In this document: positions 24,200 to 32,744 of the stretch, in pieces
Numbering within the stretch: position 1 is the first letter of the stretch
Layout: the number at the start of each line of letters is the position of its first letter
From: a virus
Length of the DNA: 56,575 bases
IMG/VR virus record: IMGVR_UViG_3300002835_013445
Location: 1 to 56,575 of that record
Reading direction: 5' to 3' (one strand)
Program-made: the position numbers and the translations under genes
The notes under the pieces: generated by a model
Told to the model about the DNA's origin: nothing
Database searches by the model: none
What the model saw: only the letters and a program-made list of their open reading frames with translations

Positions 24200-24794
24200 T
24201 AAATGTTTATTGCTAAACTCTGACTATTCTCCATTGTCTATCATTTCGTGGAAAAAGGCTATTGTATGGTCTTTTAGATCAGAATGTGATATAACATATG
24301 GAATAGAGATAATTGATTTTTTTAAAAACGACCACATCAATGGTGTTAATAAAAAATATCCTATACCAGCAGTAGCAAGAACAAAAAGATTTTTTAGAAT
24401 CAATAATTCTTCTATCACATTTTCTCGTAAAAATATCTATATAAGAGATAATTATACTTGTCAGTATTGTGATATTATTTATTCTTTTAAAGATTTAACA
24501 TATGATCATGTTATTCCCAAATCAAAATGGTTAGATAATAATGGCTCTCCAACAAATTGGACAAATATAGTAACAGCCTGTATCGAATGTAATAGAAAAA
24601 AGGGTAATAGAACACCAACACAAGCAAATATGCCACTTAAAAAATTGCCAAGCAAGCCACAAAAAAATATAAAGTTCTTGCCGATATCGTCATATTTATC
24701 TACTATAAAGGACAGAGTACCACAAGAGTGGCTTATCTATATACCAGAATCTTATAAAGAAATAACATGCCAACATACTCATACGAATGTCTAA
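24177..24794 (+). CDS. HNH endonuclease
   Basis: 205 residues. CQYC and CIECNRKKGNR give the two zinc pairs around the HNH core TYDHVIPKSKWLDNNGSP and WTNIVTAC. The N-terminal 90 residues (LLLNSDYSPLSIISWKKAIV, then a conserved Tyr/Arg-rich part) are the same as in bacterial and phage HNH proteins of the short type. Such enzymes may serve DNA packaging or act as free-standing mobile endonucleases; the 23-base overlap with phoH and 28-base overlap with the next gene point to long residence. Confidence 0.9.
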   Translation: MKTENRNSKCLLLNSDYSPLSIISWKKAIVWSFRSECDITYGIEIIDFFKNDHINGVNKKYPIPAVARTKRFFRINNSSITFSRKNIYIRDNYTCQYCDIIYSFKDLTYDHVIPKSKWLDNNGSPTNWTNIVTACIECNRKKGNRTPTQANMPLKKLPSKPQKNIKFLPISSYLSTIKDRVPQEWLIYIPESYKEITCQHTHTNV

Positions 24795-25153
24795 ACTGTA
24801 AAAAAAATTTTGAATTATTTTTCTATATCAAAGACTATAACGATAAACCATCGTGTATACACTGTAATAAAGCCAATACCCAGCGTCTCTATGCTTTAGA
24901 TGTTGCCACACAATCAGCATCTGTTAAAAAAAGCGATACGGAGTTGAAAACAATTGGGGATTTGGCCTTGAGAAACGCAGAAAAAATGAGCGACGATGAG
25001 AAGATGAGCCTGCACAAGAAACATAACTCGTATAGAGATGAACAAATAGAAAAAGATTTGCCTTCTGGAATGGGCAGAATTAAAAAACCAGAAAAACCAA
25101 AGTGGCCAGGAATAAGCAACACAAAGAAAAGAAGGAAACTAAAAAATGGATGA
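24767..25153 (+). CDS. FmdB-type zinc ribbon protein
   Basis: 128 residues. MPTYSYECLNCKKNFELFF with CIHC later is the FmdB zinc ribbon (C-x2-C ... C-x2-C), residues 8-36. The rest is Lys/Glu/Pro rich and ends in a basic tail (KPKWPGISNTKKRRKLK). FmdB-like ribbons in phages are thought to bind nucleic acid or proteins; the biochemical role is not known. It overlaps the HNH gene by 28 bases and the next by eight. Confidence 0.8.
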   Translation: MPTYSYECLNCKKNFELFFYIKDYNDKPSCIHCNKANTQRLYALDVATQSASVKKSDTELKTIGDLALRNAEKMSDDEKMSLHKKHNSYRDEQIEKDLPSGMGRIKKPEKPKWPGISNTKKRRKLKNG

Positions 25154-25520
25154 TATGTTTAAAGTAGATAAGTCTAAGACGCCAGAAGAATATAACTATA
25201 CATACTATACAATATTTGGTTCTCACGAAGACTTGGACAACGATGGAAATCCATTGATCCAAGATAAGAAAAAATGCCTAGCTTATATTAGACATGGTAA
25301 TGAGGATGAACATTTTTATTTGAAAGTTGGTACTTATGGGAAAATTTTCAATCCTATTGGACTATACTCAGAAGGAAGACAAAATAAGTTTTTATCAAAA
25401 ATTGGTAAGGAAGAATACTCATTTACAAGAGTCAACAATAAGGTGTTTAGTATGTATCTAAATTTTTTACGAACAAAAAATATGGCATGGTTAAACAATG
25501 CGGAAAGGGAACTATCATGA
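25146..25520 (+). CDS. Conserved-looking hypothetical protein (124 residues)
   Basis: A soluble protein with a compact pattern DKKKCLAYIRHGNEDEHFYL and KVGTYGKIFNPIGLYSEG, suggesting a small alpha/beta fold. I have a sense of seeing this type in phage replication neighbourhoods but cannot name it. It sits in the string of short genes before the recombinase, all linked by overlaps. Confidence 0.6.
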   Translation: MDDMFKVDKSKTPEEYNYTYYTIFGSHEDLDNDGNPLIQDKKKCLAYIRHGNEDEHFYLKVGTYGKIFNPIGLYSEGRQNKFLSKIGKEEYSFTRVNNKVFSMYLNFLRTKNMAWLNNAERELS

Positions 25521-25879
25521 ATAAATCAGAAAAAAATCAAGAAGTAAACGAAACACAAATATTTGCTATATATCATCTAGCAGATACGGGTTTGTCTGCT
25601 GCTGACATAGGCAAGAAAATCAAAATTTCTACTAAAGAAGTAAGGGATGTCTTATCTAAAAGAGACTCTGAAAGATCTGATGCTATTAAAACAACATCAT
25701 CAAAAGTTAACAGCAAGGATTTAATGATTACACAAACAGCAGCAAAAGGAATAAATAATGTTGCTATTATGACTAAAGCCGCATCAGAAATAAATGATGC
25801 TCACCGACAAACTATGGAAACAGATAGCACTTCTCGAACAACCAGAAATGCTATCTATAGGCCCAACAACAATAAATGA
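25517..25879 (+). CDS. Helix-turn-helix small protein
   Basis: 120 residues if started at ATG 25517, which forms an ATGA overlap with the previous gene; an earlier in-frame start at 25487 adds ten residues. Residues about 15-45 (IYHLADTGLSAADIGKKIKI followed by STKEVRDVL) are a helix-turn-helix. The C-terminal half is Thr/Ser/Asn/Arg-rich and probably disordered. It may bind DNA near the replication genes or regulate them. No dimer domain seen. Confidence 0.6.
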   Translation: MNKSEKNQEVNETQIFAIYHLADTGLSAADIGKKIKISTKEVRDVLSKRDSERSDAIKTTSSKVNSKDLMITQTAAKGINNVAIMTKAASEINDAHRQTMETDSTSRTTRNAIYRPNNNK

Positions 25880-26280
25880 AATATTCATCAAGATATTCTA
25901 ACGGAAAAACCGTAACTGCTCAACAATATATTACAGAAATTATATGTGAGAATAAAGCTAAAATAGATAAAAAAGATCTATATTTTAGATTTTGGACAAA
26001 TAAGGAATGGTCAAAATTTTATAGAGATCAAATAGCAACGGCCAATAAACTTGTTAAGAAATATTCAGAACAAGCAATTATCAAAGCGCTACAGAATCCA
26101 AAAGCATCTAGAATCTTTTCTTTGCGTGCGCCACATCTAATACCTATCATAGAATACGAGCAGGAACAGCTTTCTAACCAGAATACTATTTTATCAAAAG
26201 AGTATGATAGGTCAGATAAAAAGTTCGAACAAAGAAAAAATAAGTCATCAGTACTGTCTAAATTAAAGGAACTTGAATGA
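25876..26280 (+). CDS. Unrecognised helical 134-residue protein
   Basis: A basic, helical protein (KTVTAQQYITEIICENKAKI and AKIDKKDLYFRFWTNKEWSK) with no motif I know. The C-terminal third is a charged coil. It overlaps its neighbours by four bases on each side, immediately upstream of the recombinase. A DNA-related role is inferred only from position. Confidence 0.6.
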   Translation: MKYSSRYSNGKTVTAQQYITEIICENKAKIDKKDLYFRFWTNKEWSKFYRDQIATANKLVKKYSEQAIIKALQNPKASRIFSLRAPHLIPIIEYEQEQLSNQNTILSKEYDRSDKKFEQRKNKSSVLSKLKELE

Positions 26281-27290
26281 GTGTTAAACTAAAGGATGAT
26301 GTTACTAAACAATTTGGTTCCGACATTATTCTAAATGGTAATGCTATTGTTGATAAAAAAACATTAATTATACCAATAAGTCCATCGTTAGATATAGTCT
26401 TGAATGGCGGAATCCCAGAAGGAAGTTTTGTTGTATTGACCGGACAACCTAAGTGTGGCAAGACCACAACAAGCCTAGACTTTGCAGCAACAGCACAACA
26501 AAAACAATATGCTCACGGATCTTTTAAAGAAGGTCGGGAAGTGTACTACCTAAATATCGAAGGTAGATTAAAAAAGCGTGACCTAGAAGGGATACCCGGA
26601 TTGGATCTTTCTAGGTTTCATGTGATAGGTAGTCAACAAGGGAAAATATTACACGCAGAAGAATACTTACAAATAGCTGAAAGAATCATTAATGAGATTC
26701 CTGGAAGTGTTGTAATAATTGACTCATATTCTGCTCTGTGTACTGAAGCAGAAATTACAAGCGATATGGATAAGATGCAAAGAGCAGACGGAGCAAAATT
26801 ACTTGCAAAGTTTTGTCGTAAGGTTGCTAATGTTATTCCAGTAAATAAAAATATAGTTATTGGCATTACTCATTTAATGGGTAATCCAACAGGATATGGT
26901 GCAGAATTTAAAGAAAAGAGTGGTCAGGCTATTGCTTATCAGACAGATATTAAACTTAGGGCAAAAACATTCAAGCCTTGGACATTAAGTGCCGATAGTA
27001 CACAAATAGGTCAAGAGATAGAGTGGCAAGTTCTATGTTCTGCTTTGGGACCGCCGGGAGGCTCTATAACGTCATATATCAGATATGGTCAGGGAATCGA
27101 CAAGCACACAGAACTTATAAGTTTTGCTGTCGATGTAGGATTAATAAATAAGGGTGGAGCTTGGTATACTTATGAGTCAGAAAAATTTCAAGGCATGGAA
27201 AAACTACGTCAATATTTCGTAGACAATCCTGAAAAATATTCCTCATTAGAAAAATCAGTTAAAGAAACAATGGGTGTTAAGTGCAAGTAA
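26277..27290 (+). CDS. uvsX-like: RecA/UvsX-like recombinase
   Basis: 337 residues, the RecA/UvsX core. Walker A GQPKCGKTTTSLDF (about 60-70), a Tyr-rich strand (VYYLNIEGRLKKRDL), Walker B VVIIDSYSALCTEAEI, and VNKNIVIGITHLMGNPTGYG with a following Lys/Ser/Gly loop for ssDNA binding. It would pair homologous DNA during recombination-dependent replication. It lacks a long C-terminal acidic tail. It starts four bases inside the preceding gene and overlaps the next by ten. Confidence 0.9.
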   Translation: MSVKLKDDVTKQFGSDIILNGNAIVDKKTLIIPISPSLDIVLNGGIPEGSFVVLTGQPKCGKTTTSLDFAATAQQKQYAHGSFKEGREVYYLNIEGRLKKRDLEGIPGLDLSRFHVIGSQQGKILHAEEYLQIAERIINEIPGSVVIIDSYSALCTEAEITSDMDKMQRADGAKLLAKFCRKVANVIPVNKNIVIGITHLMGNPTGYGAEFKEKSGQAIAYQTDIKLRAKTFKPWTLSADSTQIGQEIEWQVLCSALGPPGGSITSYIRYGQGIDKHTELISFAVDVGLINKGGAWYTYESEKFQGMEKLRQYFVDNPEKYSSLEKSVKETMGVKCK

Positions 27291-27697
27291 AGACCTTAGA
27301 TGGACAGATACAAAATTGGCAGTTGACAGGACATTTCGCTCATGCTAAACTAGAGAACAAGTCGTCTTTACATATCTCGGCAAGACAAATTTTGAAAAAT
27401 AAATTTCCAACACTGCAAATACTAGAGGAAATACCCATACCTGTTAAAAAATCAGAAAGTTATTTTCTGGACTTTTATATACCTATGTTGAAAACAGCGA
27501 TTGAAGTTCATGGTGAACAACACTATAAATTTGTGGCCTTTTATCATAACAACCAATTGGGTTTTATAAAGTCTCAAAAAAGAGACAGAGAGAAAAAAGA
27601 ATGGTGCGAAATTAACAATATTCAGTATATAGAACTACCTCATCACGAATCAGAGGAACAATGGGTCGAAAGGATATCAAGTGACAACAGAAACTAA
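27281..27697 (+). CDS. Small PD-(D/E)XK or Vsr-like nuclease (GTG start)
   Basis: 138 residues starting at GTG 27281 inside the recombinase end. The core YFLDFYIPMLKTAIEVHGEQ fits the D-x(n)-E-x-H/K strand pair of Vsr/DUF559-like endonucleases, followed by KRDREKKEWCEINNIQYIEL, the usual end helix and strand. It may repair or nick DNA, or be a free-standing homing endonuclease. The Asp, Glu and His/Gln residues needed are visible. Start choice: no ATG fits. Confidence 0.75.
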   Translation: MQVKTLDGQIQNWQLTGHFAHAKLENKSSLHISARQILKNKFPTLQILEEIPIPVKKSESYFLDFYIPMLKTAIEVHGEQHYKFVAFYHNNQLGFIKSQKRDREKKEWCEINNIQYIELPHHESEEQWVERISSDNRN

Positions 27698-28181
27698 AAG
27701 CACATCTTCAGATCAAATAAATTATTGGGACAAAGTATTAGATGAATATGAAACCACTCTAGGACTGCCACAATATAATCCAAAGGTTTTGCCAGAAGAA
27801 GAACTTAATCAATACCTAACAATGGATAGAAACGTATTAGAAAAATTAACTCCGGAAGACTGTGCTCAAATATCTTATAGGCTAGGCCAGTTTTCTTTCC
27901 ACATTCAAAGAACTATAAATAGAGAATTGGCTAGATTCAATTGGGCTGATGAGACACTTAAAGAAACCATAGCCGATGAGATTAATAATTATAAAGGTTA
28001 TGGCTATATAGAAAAGGCTCCACAGGCTATTAAGCATAACGAAAAAGCATCAGCATTAAACAAAATAAAAAAATACGCTAAACAAAGATCAGATAGGCTG
28101 ACATATATTTCCTCTTCGATTAAAAATTTATCCGATATTATATTATCAATTCAAAGAATGAAGGTTAAACATGGATCTTAA
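27681..28181 (+). CDS. Conserved-looking hypothetical protein (GTG start)
   Basis: 166 residues from GTG 27681, overlapping the nuclease by 17 bases. The body is helical with LTPEDCAQISYRLGQFSFHI and a Lys/Glu-rich middle; it reads as a real coding sequence with typical codon use. I do not recognise the family; similar helical proteins occur between phage recombinase and helicase genes. Overlaps the next gene by 11 bases. Confidence 0.6.
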   Translation: MTTETKSTSSDQINYWDKVLDEYETTLGLPQYNPKVLPEEELNQYLTMDRNVLEKLTPEDCAQISYRLGQFSFHIQRTINRELARFNWADETLKETIADEINNYKGYGYIEKAPQAIKHNEKASALNKIKKYAKQRSDRLTYISSSIKNLSDIILSIQRMKVKHGS

Positions 28182-28536
28182 TTTTAAAGACCCCGAACAA
28201 ATTAAACAATTAATATCTTTATTAGAAAGTCTATTACCCCAAGAAAAAACAACAGAAGACTTTTCTCCAAATATAAAAACAAAAACACGATCTAGTAAAA
28301 GCACACAAAGCAACAATAAGTTTTTAAGTATGCCAGAATCTAAGATGCACAAAGAAGATATTGAAATAGATAAAAAGCTTTCTGTCAATGCTCCAACACC
28401 GAGAACTAGAAAATTTGAGGCTGTTGAAACAACGTGTCGCGTGTGTGGTAAAAAAGAGAAGGTTAGTCCAAATCTGATAGTTGATTCCATAGACAGATAT
28501 AAATGTAACAAATGTTCTGGCTCCGCTGGAGGTTAA
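28171..28536 (+). CDS. Zinc-ribbon protein upstream of the helicase
   Basis: 121 residues. A low-complexity Lys/Ser/Thr-rich N-terminal two-thirds is followed by a C-terminal zinc ribbon TTCRVCGKKEKVSP ... RYKCNKCSG (two C-x2-C pairs). Such a disordered tail plus ribbon could tether a partner on DNA. The GGAGG near its end is the ribosome site of the helicase gene. Confidence 0.65.
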   Translation: MDLNFKDPEQIKQLISLLESLLPQEKTTEDFSPNIKTKTRSSKSTQSNNKFLSMPESKMHKEDIEIDKKLSVNAPTPRTRKFEAVETTCRVCGKKEKVSPNLIVDSIDRYKCNKCSGSAGG

Positions 28537-28542
28537 TTGAAA

Positions 28543-30009
28543 ATGATTTTGGCTGATCCATCCGCAGAAAGGGCTGTTCTTTCTGGAATTTGTAGATATG
28601 GTGAGTCTGTATATCTAGACGTAGCAGATATTTTACAAGACTCATCATTTACTATTGATAGTAATAAGATAATATATAGTTGTATAAAGCATATATGTGA
28701 TAAGCAAGAATCTTCTTCCATTGATATAGCTTCTATATATTCGGCCGCACAAGAAATAGGCGTTTCTCACGTTCTTTTGAAAAAAGAAGAAAGCCAACAC
28801 TTAAAAGCTATTCTAGACTTTCCAGTAAACAGAGAAAATATACCTAAGTTTGCTGCAAAAATCAAAAAACTACAAATAGCCAGACTATTACATGAACAAC
28901 TTGAAGCAGCGAAAGAAAAACTCTTAGATGTTAATGGTAGCGAACCTGTGTCTTCTATCTTGGCTATAGCCGAAGATACTGTTTTCGATTTTACTTCATT
29001 AATTAATGATACAGACAACAATCCTGTATTTATGGGCGATGGTATATCCGAATATATACAAAACCTTATTGATAATCCTATTGATCAAGTTGGTATTCCA
29101 ACAGGATTTCCAGTATATGATAGTGCTATAGGTGGAGGATTAAGAAGAAGCACTGTGAATGTTATAGCGGCTAGACCCAAAACAGGAAAAACTCTATTAG
29201 TAGACAATATGGGGTGGCATGTATCGACACTAGGGATACCTGTTCTTAATCTAGATACAGAAATGACCAAAGAAGACCATATTAATAGATTATTAGCTAT
29301 GATAACAGAAACAGAAATAAACTCTATTGAAACTGGAAAATTTGCAAATTCTCAAGATAAAAAATCTAAAATAGATAAAGCTGTTGATATGTTGAAGCAA
29401 TCAAAAATATATTATAAGTCTATTGCTGGTAAACCATTTGAAGAACAATTAGCCTTAATGCGCAGATGGATAGTTAAAGACGTTGGTTTAGAAGATGATG
29501 GATCGGCAAAACCCTGCGTAATATTTTATGACTATCTTAAACTTATGGATACTCAAGGTATGAGCCAGGACTTAAAAGAATATCAAGTCTTAGGCTTCAT
29601 GATGACCGCCTTGCACAATTTTGCCACAAGATATAAGGTTCCTATTGTTGCTTTTGTTCAGCTTAATAGAGACGGTATTACAAAAGAAAGTACAGATACT
29701 GCTAGTGGATCAGATAGAATTATCTGGCTATGTAGTAATTTTACAATTTTTAAACGCAAAAGTGATGACGAAATAGCAGAAGATGGTCCGAATGAAGGTA
29801 ATAGAAAATTGGTTCCAATCATAAGCCGTCATGGCGGCGGTCTTGATGACAATGATTATATTAACTGTCATATGAAGGGTTGGTGTGCAAAAATTACAGA
29901 AGGTAGAACAAAATTAGAAATAGCTAATAATATTGGGAGCAAAAATAATAATGGTAATGACTTTACAATCGAAAATGAACCAGACAGCAAAAACATCCCG
30001 TTCATATGA
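28543..30009 (+). CDS. dnaB: Replicative DNA helicase (DnaB-like)
   Basis: 488 residues from ATG 28543; a TTG at 28537 is also in frame and closer to GGAGG, so the first two residues are uncertain. The N-terminal domain (about 1-120) has AERAVLSGICRYGE. The RecA-like motor has Walker A ARPKTGKTLLVDN (210-222), the following LNLDTEMTKEDHINR, Walker B CVIFYDYLKLMD and VPIVAFVQLNRDG. It unwinds DNA ahead of the polymerase. It overlaps the primase gene by 59 bases if that starts at 29951. Confidence 0.93.
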   Translation: MILADPSAERAVLSGICRYGESVYLDVADILQDSSFTIDSNKIIYSCIKHICDKQESSSIDIASIYSAAQEIGVSHVLLKKEESQHLKAILDFPVNRENIPKFAAKIKKLQIARLLHEQLEAAKEKLLDVNGSEPVSSILAIAEDTVFDFTSLINDTDNNPVFMGDGISEYIQNLIDNPIDQVGIPTGFPVYDSAIGGGLRRSTVNVIAARPKTGKTLLVDNMGWHVSTLGIPVLNLDTEMTKEDHINRLLAMITETEINSIETGKFANSQDKKSKIDKAVDMLKQSKIYYKSIAGKPFEEQLALMRRWIVKDVGLEDDGSAKPCVIFYDYLKLMDTQGMSQDLKEYQVLGFMMTALHNFATRYKVPIVAFVQLNRDGITKESTDTASGSDRIIWLCSNFTIFKRKSDDEIAEDGPNEGNRKLVPIISRHGGGLDDNDYINCHMKGWCAKITEGRTKLEIANNIGSKNNNGNDFTIENEPDSKNIPFI

Positions 30010-31120
30010 TCAGGACCAATTAAAGGTTATATGCGATAGCTTATGTGATAAGATAGAATCTTTATTTGAGGTCTTATCTATAGACGATGTACATCATAAT
30101 GGTAAGATGTATGTTGGATGTTGTCCAATACATAATGGAGACAATAAGAGCGCTTTTAATCTATATCCAGATGGAGATACGTATAGAGGCAATTGGAAGT
30201 GTAGAACACACAATTGTGAAAGATATTTCAAAGCATCTATAATTGGATTTATTCGTGGTGTTTTGTCGAATAAAAAACATAATTGGGAAAATAACACAAA
30301 TAAAAGCGTAGGTTTTCAAGAAACTATGGAATTCATAGAAAAATTTCTTGGAGACGATTTAAAGAACATAAAAATATCTAAAACCCAAAAAGAGAAAAAT
30401 AGATTCTCTTCTGCAATAAGTCATATTACACAAAAAGATATTGATTATGTTTCACAAATTAGTCGAAGCAGTATAAGAAAATCATTAATAATTCCTGCTC
30501 AGTATTTTATAAACAGGGGATTTAGTTCAAAAATTTTAGATAAATACGACGTAGGACTCTGTGACAAAAAAGAAAAAGAAATGTATAATCGTGCTGTCGC
30601 ACCTATCTACGACATTGATCATAAATATATGGTTGGTTGTACTGGTCGTAGCATTTTTAACAAATGCTCTTTATGTGAATCATATCATGACGAAAATAAT
30701 TCCTGTCCATCTGAAGAAGATAGATGGAAATTTCCAAAATGGAAACACAACTACCAATTCAAAAGTCAAAACCATTTATACAACATATGGTTTGCAAAAA
30801 CCAAAATTCTTGAAACCACAAAAGTAATCTTAGTAGAAAGTCCAGGCAATGTTTGGCGTCTAGAAGAATGTGGAATACAAAACTCTGTTGCTCTGTTTGG
30901 GGCAAATTTGAGCGATAGACAAAAAATGTTATTGGATGGTTCTGGCGCTATGACTATTATTACCATAATGGATAATGATGATGCTGGTCAAAAAGCCGCA
31001 TCTCTTATAAAAGATAAATGCAAAAATACATACAATATTATGAATCTAAATATTAGTAAACCAGATATAGCCGAAATGTCGGAAGAAGAAATTAACAAAG
31101 AAATAAAGGCATACGTATGA
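29951..31120 (+). CDS. dnaG: DNA primase (DnaG-like, CHC2 zinc finger plus Toprim)
   Basis: 389 residues if started at ATG 29951; ATG 29957 and TTG 29933 are alternatives. Zinc site GCCPIHNGD ... WKCRTHNCE (residues 57-89). The Toprim region has VILVESPGNVWRLEECGI (the catalytic Glu) and TIMDNDDAGQKAA (the Asp pair). It makes RNA primers for the polymerase. The overlap with the helicase gene is long for this genome, but the zinc finger needs this N-terminus. It may use either start with little effect on the enzyme. Confidence 0.9.
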   Translation: MVMTLQSKMNQTAKTSRSYDQDQLKVICDSLCDKIESLFEVLSIDDVHHNGKMYVGCCPIHNGDNKSAFNLYPDGDTYRGNWKCRTHNCERYFKASIIGFIRGVLSNKKHNWENNTNKSVGFQETMEFIEKFLGDDLKNIKISKTQKEKNRFSSAISHITQKDIDYVSQISRSSIRKSLIIPAQYFINRGFSSKILDKYDVGLCDKKEKEMYNRAVAPIYDIDHKYMVGCTGRSIFNKCSLCESYHDENNSCPSEEDRWKFPKWKHNYQFKSQNHLYNIWFAKTKILETTKVILVESPGNVWRLEECGIQNSVALFGANLSDRQKMLLDGSGAMTIITIMDNDDAGQKAASLIKDKCKNTYNIMNLNISKPDIAEMSEEEINKEIKAYV

Positions 31121-31704
31121 CTATGATATTAGGTTTTGCCGGAAGAAAACAATCTGGTAAAACTACCTGCTCAGAATTTGTTCTAAGTTATTTTAATGGA
31201 ATACTTAATAGTGCTAAAATATATAATTTTGCGGATCCTCTTAAAAAAGATATCTGCATGAATATACTAGGTTTAACTTATGAACAATGTTATGGGGAAG
31301 ATATAGATAAAAATACTATTACAAATATTCAATGGGATGGCAAAAGTCTCACAGCACGAGAAGTAATGCAATTTATTGGAACAGATATCTTTAGAAAAAT
31401 GAAAACAGATGTTTGGACTAACGCAACAATCAATAGAATTAATCAAGAAAAATCAAAACTAGCCATAATTGCTGATTGTAGATTTCCTAATGAAGTAGAA
31501 TCGATTAAATCTGCTGGTGGATTAGTTATAAAGCTTATGAGAAATCCATATAATTCTGATCATGATAGTGAAACTTCTCTTGATACGCACAACTATGATC
31601 ATGACAATTTTGATTTAGTTTTACACAATAATGTGTTGGGAATAGCTGATCAAAACAATATAATTTTAGAATTTTTAAAACATAAAGGAATAGTACCATT
31701 ATAA
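31117..31704 (+). CDS. Deoxynucleoside monophosphate kinase (T4 gp1-like)
   Basis: 195 residues. P-loop GFAGRKQSGKTTCSEFVL (residues 6-23), SLTAREVMQFIGTDIFRK as in T4-type dNMP kinases, and IADCRFPNEVESIKSAGGLV with the following Lys/Arg-rich loop. It phosphorylates dNMPs to dNDPs from host DNA breakdown or from dCMP deaminase/thymidylate steps. The start is an ATGA overlap with the primase stop. Confidence 0.88.
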   Translation: MTMILGFAGRKQSGKTTCSEFVLSYFNGILNSAKIYNFADPLKKDICMNILGLTYEQCYGEDIDKNTITNIQWDGKSLTAREVMQFIGTDIFRKMKTDVWTNATINRINQEKSKLAIIADCRFPNEVESIKSAGGLVIKLMRNPYNSDHDSETSLDTHNYDHDNFDLVLHNNVLGIADQNNIILEFLKHKGIVPL

Positions 31705-32744
31705 TCACATATTTTAGAAGTAGTTCTTTTAACACACATAATATGTGTGAACAGCAATATTTTATGGAATATGTACTTGGGTGGCGTGGCCCTTCAAATA
31801 AAAAAGCAGACAAAGGTACTATAGTACATAAAGTTTTAGAAGTTTTAGCAGATATTAAACTAGCACAGCAAAATAAAAAAAGTAAAATTGTTGATGATAT
31901 TTTAAAAGAGATTGATACACAGAACTATTCTTTAAACGATATCATAGAACAAGTTTATGATTTTTATACCAAACAATTTGGTCATCACGAATGGTCAAGC
32001 AAAGACTTCTCTGATTGTAAACTATGGTGTCAAAAAGTAATTGATTTTAATGGTGGCATGTTTGATCCAAGAAATAGACAAATTCTTCAACCAGAACAAC
32101 ATTTTGATATAGTTATAGATAAACCTTGGTCAAAATATAGTTATAAAACTGACGAAGGAGATCTGGATGGAAATTTGGCTTTAAAAGGCACTATTGACTT
32201 GATCACCAGGATCGACGATAATACTATAGAAGTCATAGACTGGAAAACAGGCAAAAGGCTGGACTGGGCAACAGGACAAGAAAAAACTCACGCAAAACTA
32301 CAAAACGATCCACAGTTAATGATATATCACTATGCTATAAGTCAAATATTTCCAGAATACGACCATATCATAGTTACAATTTACTTTATCAATGATGGTG
32401 GTCCGTTTTCAATAATGTTTGATAAGAGCGATCTTGCTAGAACAGAAAATATGTTAAGAAATAAGTTTGAGATTATAAAAAAGACAAAAAAGCCAAGACT
32501 ACATAAAACATGGATGTGTAGTAAGCTTTGTCATTTTGGTAAAACCACTTTTGAAGACAACAGTAATATAAAACCCATTGTCGAGTACAGAGATAACCAA
32601 CCCTGTAACATTGGCTATAATATGACAAAATGTGAACAGGTTAAACACGAAATCGAAATCAAAGGGATAGATCAGGTAATATCTGAATATAAAAACCCAC
32701 AACATAACTTTGGTAAATATAAAGCCCCAGGATCAATAGAATGA
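31698..32744 (+). CDS. PD-(D/E)XK nuclease (RecB/Cas4-like), probably non-AUG start
   Basis: About 348 residues. The catalytic core IEVIDWKTGKR is the D-x-K strand, preceded by KGTIDLITRIDDN; C-terminal Cys near MCSKLCHFG and NMTKCEQ could hold an Fe-S cluster. The first ATG is 31743, but the same frame upstream encodes ITYFRSSSFNTHN, which matches the usual N-terminal helix of this family before CEQQYFMEYVLGW. There is no ATG, GTG or TTG upstream, but AAAGGA at 31684-31689 sits eight bases before an ATT at 31698, so ATT (or ATA/ATC next to it) is the likely start. The alternative is ATG 31743. Confidence 0.8.
   Translation: MIITYFRSSSFNTHNMCEQQYFMEYVLGWRGPSNKKADKGTIVHKVLEVLADIKLAQQNKKSKIVDDILKEIDTQNYSLNDIIEQVYDFYTKQFGHHEWSSKDFSDCKLWCQKVIDFNGGMFDPRNRQILQPEQHFDIVIDKPWSKYSYKTDEGDLDGNLALKGTIDLITRIDDNTIEVIDWKTGKRLDWATGQEKTHAKLQNDPQLMIYHYAISQIFPEYDHIIVTIYFINDGGPFSIMFDKSDLARTENMLRNKFEIIKKTKKPRLHKTWMCSKLCHFGKTTFEDNSNIKPIVEYRDNQPCNIGYNMTKCEQVKHEIEIKGIDQVISEYKNPQHNFGKYKAPGSIE

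Noticed and set aside
24177-24794. Intron carrying the HNH gene
   Set aside because: Neighbouring genes phoH and the zinc-ribbon gene are complete, so there is no interrupted host gene.
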